From Acidobacteriota bacterium (lineage in GTDB: Bacteria > Acidobacteriota > Vicinamibacteria > Fen-336), in assembly GCA_011526565.1 (NCBI GenBank), contig WYBL01000011.1, forward strand, positions 47,240 through 111,239: DNA of 64,000 nt, read 5' to 3'. The notes below the pieces were generated by a model. That model had not been told where the DNA came from and made no database searches. It was given only the letters and a program-made list of their open reading frames with translations. This document shows, one piece after another, positions 61,932-64,000 of the stretch. Position 1 is the stretch's first letter. Every line of letters begins with the position of its first letter. Position numbers and translations under genes: made by a program.

Positions 61932-64000
61932 CTGAGGAGCGGCGGCGAGTCAGCACCGATCGACACCCGGTTCTTCGTCGCGCCCATCCTCAACTCTCCG
62001 TACGCCTACCCGACGCGCCACTGGGAACTCGACGAGCGCGGCCAGCCGACCCAGGCGATCGCCGACAAGCGCCGCAGCGCGCAGTTCGTCACCCCGATCC
62101 CCAAGCCGCGCAAGCTCAAGGGCAAGGGCACTGGCAAAGGCGCGACGCAGAAGGCCCTCGACCTCGGCGACGCCACCGGCCTCTCCACCGAGCACCAGCG
62201 CTACGACCCCATCCCGGTCATCAACGAGCTGCGCAAGCAGGTCGACGCCTGGCGCGCGATCCCCAACCCAGCCCACTGGAGCGTCACCCCGGAGACCCAG
62301 CGCCTGCTGCTCCACTGGCGCACCCACCCCTTCTCCAGCTACTGCCCCTTCTTCTGCCAGGTCGAAGCGGTCGAGACGGCCATCTGGCTGACCGAGGTCG
62401 CCCCCGCCGACAAGCGCGGCAAGGCGTTCCTGGAGCACCTCGCGAGCGCCAACCACGAAGCCAACCCCGGTCTCCCGCGCCTCGCGCTGAAGCTCGCCAC
62501 CGGCGCCGGCAAGACCACGGTGATGGCGATGCTGATCGCGTGGCAGACGATCAACGCCGTGCGCCGCAAGGACCGCGGCACTCGCTTCACCCGCGGCTTC
62601 CTCGTCATCACCCCCGGCCTGACGATCAAGGACCGCCTGCGCGTCCTGCTCCCGAACGACCTCGACTCCTACTACCAGGGCCGCGAGCTGGTCCCGGCCG
62701 ACCTGCTCGCCGACCTGCACAAGGCCAAGATCGTCATCACCAACTACCACGCCTTCAAGCTCCGCGAGCGCCTCGACCTCTCCAAGGGCGGCCGCTCGCT
62801 GCTGCAAGGCCGCGGCGAGGCCATCCACAACTCGAGACCGACGGGTCTGGGCGGAGGAGCGGTAGCGACGGAGCCCAGCGGCCCGAGCGCCGGGATTCAC
62901 TCCCGGCGCGAGCCGCCCGACGGCCAGATGCTCCAGCGCGTGATGGGCGAGCTGATGGGCCTCAAGCACGTGATGGTCCTGAACGACGAGGGCCACCACT
63001 GCTACCGCGAGCGCCCGACGCAAGATCACGACGACGAAGGCGAGCTGAAGGGCGACGAGGAGCCCCCGTTCTTCCTGCGCGGCTCGGGCTACGCCGAGGG
63101 CACGCTGTTCCCGTGGACGATGAGCGACTTCTCGCTGATGGACGCGATCGAGTGCGGCATCGTCAAGCTCCCGGGCGTCCCCGTCGCCGACAACATCCCC
63201 GGCGCGGAGGTCCCGATGTACCGCAACCTCTGGGACCACATCCGCACCAAGATGCCGAAGAAGGGCCGGGGCAAGGCCGCGAGCCTCGACCCGCTGAGCC
63301 TCCCGCCCCAGCTCCAGACGGCGCTCGCGGTCCTCTACGGCCACTACGAGAAGACGTTCGCGCTGTGGCGCCAGGCGGGCATCCGCGTCCCGCCCTGCTT
63401 CATCGTCGTGTGCAACAACACGTCCACGTCGAAGCTCGTCTACGACTACATCTCCGGCTTCCGCCGCGAGAACGAGGACGGCAGCGCCCAACTCAATAAC
63501 GGCCGCCTCGCCCTCTTCCGCAACTTCGACGAGCACGGCAACCCGTTGCCGCGCCCCAACACGATCCTGATCGACTCCGAGCAGCTCGAGTCGGGCGAGG
63601 GCCTCGACGACCAGTTCCGCGCCGCCGCCGCCGACGAGCTGGAGCGCTTCAAACGCGAGCGCGTCGAGCGCACCGGCGACCAGCGCCAGGCTGACGACAT
63701 CCCCGACGCCGAGGTCCTGCGCGAGGTGATGAACACCGTCGGCAAGGTCGGGGCCCTGGGCGAGCAGATCCGCTGCGTCGTCTCGGTCTCGATGCTGACC
63801 GAGGGCTGGGACACCAACACCGTCACCCACGTCCTCGGCGTCCGCGCCTTCGGCACCCAGCTCCTGTGCGAGCAGGTGATCGGCCGCGCCCTGCGCCGCC
63901 AGTCCTACGACCTGAACGCGGAGGGCCTGTTCGACGTCGAGTACGCCGACGTGCTCGGCATCCCGTTCGACTTCAACGCCAAGCCGGTCGTCGCCCCGCC
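61932..64000 (+). CDS. DExH helicase/restriction-type protein (Res family), N-terminal 689 residues, partial
   Basis: Open from the proposed CTG 61932 to the window edge without a stop. N-terminal AP-ILNSPYAYPTRHWELDE is like type III restriction R-subunit-like proteins often annotated BPTD_3080-family. Walker A is KLATGAGKTTVM, the DExH box is NDEGHHCY, and motif VI-like VIGRALRRQS follows VSMLTEGWDTNTVTHV. Residues around 300-330 hold an insertion relative to the family as I remember it, made of GC-rich palindromic DNA (about 62830-62920). Such proteins belong to restriction-modification or defence loci; the nuclease domain and any methyltransferase partner would lie beyond 64000. No standard start codon precedes the catalytic core, explaining why gene callers may truncate it. 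Confidence 0.85.
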   Translation, partial: MRSGGESAPIDTRFFVAPILNSPYAYPTRHWELDERGQPTQAIADKRRSAQFVTPIPKPRKLKGKGTGKGATQKALDLGDATGLSTEHQRYDPIPVINELRKQVDAWRAIPNPAHWSVTPETQRLLLHWRTHPFSSYCPFFCQVEAVETAIWLTEVAPADKRGKAFLEHLASANHEANPGLPRLALKLATGAGKTTVMAMLIAWQTINAVRRKDRGTRFTRGFLVITPGLTIKDRLRVLLPNDLDSYYQGRELVPADLLADLHKAKIVITNYHAFKLRERLDLSKGGRSLLQGRGEAIHNSRPTGLGGGAVATEPSGPSAGIHSRREPPDGQMLQRVMGELMGLKHVMVLNDEGHHCYRERPTQDHDDEGELKGDEEPPFFLRGSGYAEGTLFPWTMSDFSLMDAIECGIVKLPGVPVADNIPGAEVPMYRNLWDHIRTKMPKKGRGKAASLDPLSLPPQLQTALAVLYGHYEKTFALWRQAGIRVPPCFIVVCNNTSTSKLVYDYISGFRRENEDGSAQLNNGRLALFRNFDEHGNPLPRPNTILIDSEQLESGEGLDDQFRAAAADELERFKRERVERTGDQRQADDIPDAEVLREVMNTVGKVGALGEQIRCVVSVSMLTEGWDTNTVTHVLGVRAFGTQLLCEQVIGRALRRQSYDLNAEGLFDVEYADVLGIPFDFNAKPVVAP
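62887..62909. repeat. Palindrome inside the helicase gene
   Basis: GCGCCGGGA (62887-62895), TTCAC, TCCCGGCGC (62901-62909): a perfect 9-bp inverted repeat. Nearby, CTGGGC (from 62847) and GCCCAG (to 62879) pair as well. The whole block is translated in frame. Confidence 0.7.

Overview
The window is 64 kb of very GC-rich chromosome (GC judged by eye well above 70%, not counted) with almost gapless coding and many genes joined by 4-bp stop/start overlaps. I see no plasmid, phage or insertion-sequence signature. The best guess for the host is a Gram-negative member of the Acidobacteriota. Two ~800-residue MacB-type permeases of the kind called acidobacterial duplicated orphan permeases, a tricorn-like protease, a TonB receptor with an N-terminal carboxypeptidase-regulatory-like domain and NtrC/NtrY-type regulators all fit this. 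It is an inference from gene content; no rRNA gene is present.

Left part (1-24205): a three-gene minus-strand operon of envelope proteins (4472 to 458) sits next to a secreted alkaline-phosphatase-superfamily hydrolase. Then comes a biosynthetic cluster (5933-21594). Its core is a 2601-residue iterative type I polyketide/fatty-acid-like synthase: reductase, KS, KS-like with the catalytic Cys replaced, AT, ACP, KR, DH. The synthase has no enoyl-reductase domain, and a FabL-type enoyl reductase follows immediately. Two membrane proteins, a Rieske oxygenase, a condensation-type acyltransferase, a free ACP and a FabF-type KS complete the set. Together they could build, oxidise and transfer an unusual acyl chain; the product is unknown. 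A HEAT-repeat protein and isopentenyl-diphosphate isomerase (idi) lie convergent to the cluster.

Middle (24206-37398): a repeat-bearing spacer and two tRNA genes (Asp, Val) precede a pectinacetylesterase-like enzyme and a tricorn-like protease. Next is a compact cassette (29154-33493): PF14907-type nucleotidyltransferase, HPr-kinase-like ATPase, a PqqD domain fused to a Tat-like signal and a six-cysteine tail, and two methyltransferases. It resembles a ribosomal-peptide (RiPP) cassette and is the strongest candidate for an undescribed system. Housekeeping genes follow: PLP decarboxylase, YjbQ, ArfB, aminotransferase.

Right-middle (37450-51315) reads mostly on the minus strand as an envelope/efflux module: NtrY-like kinase, NtrC-like activator with a GAFTDA loop, orphan ABC ATPase, small Fis-type protein, a TonB receptor behind a TPP riboswitch, and an efflux operon (adaptor, ATPase, two permeases, one frameshifted). 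Three sites resembling sigma-54 promoters lie in front of genes of this module. The right end (51523-64000) holds small enzymes (ABM monooxygenase, VOC, DsrE, RluA-type pseudouridine synthase), two membrane glycosyltransferase-like proteins, a TonB-domain protein, a small membrane operon, a Fis-type regulator and the start of a large DExH helicase of a restriction or defence locus that runs off the edge and appears to begin with CTG.
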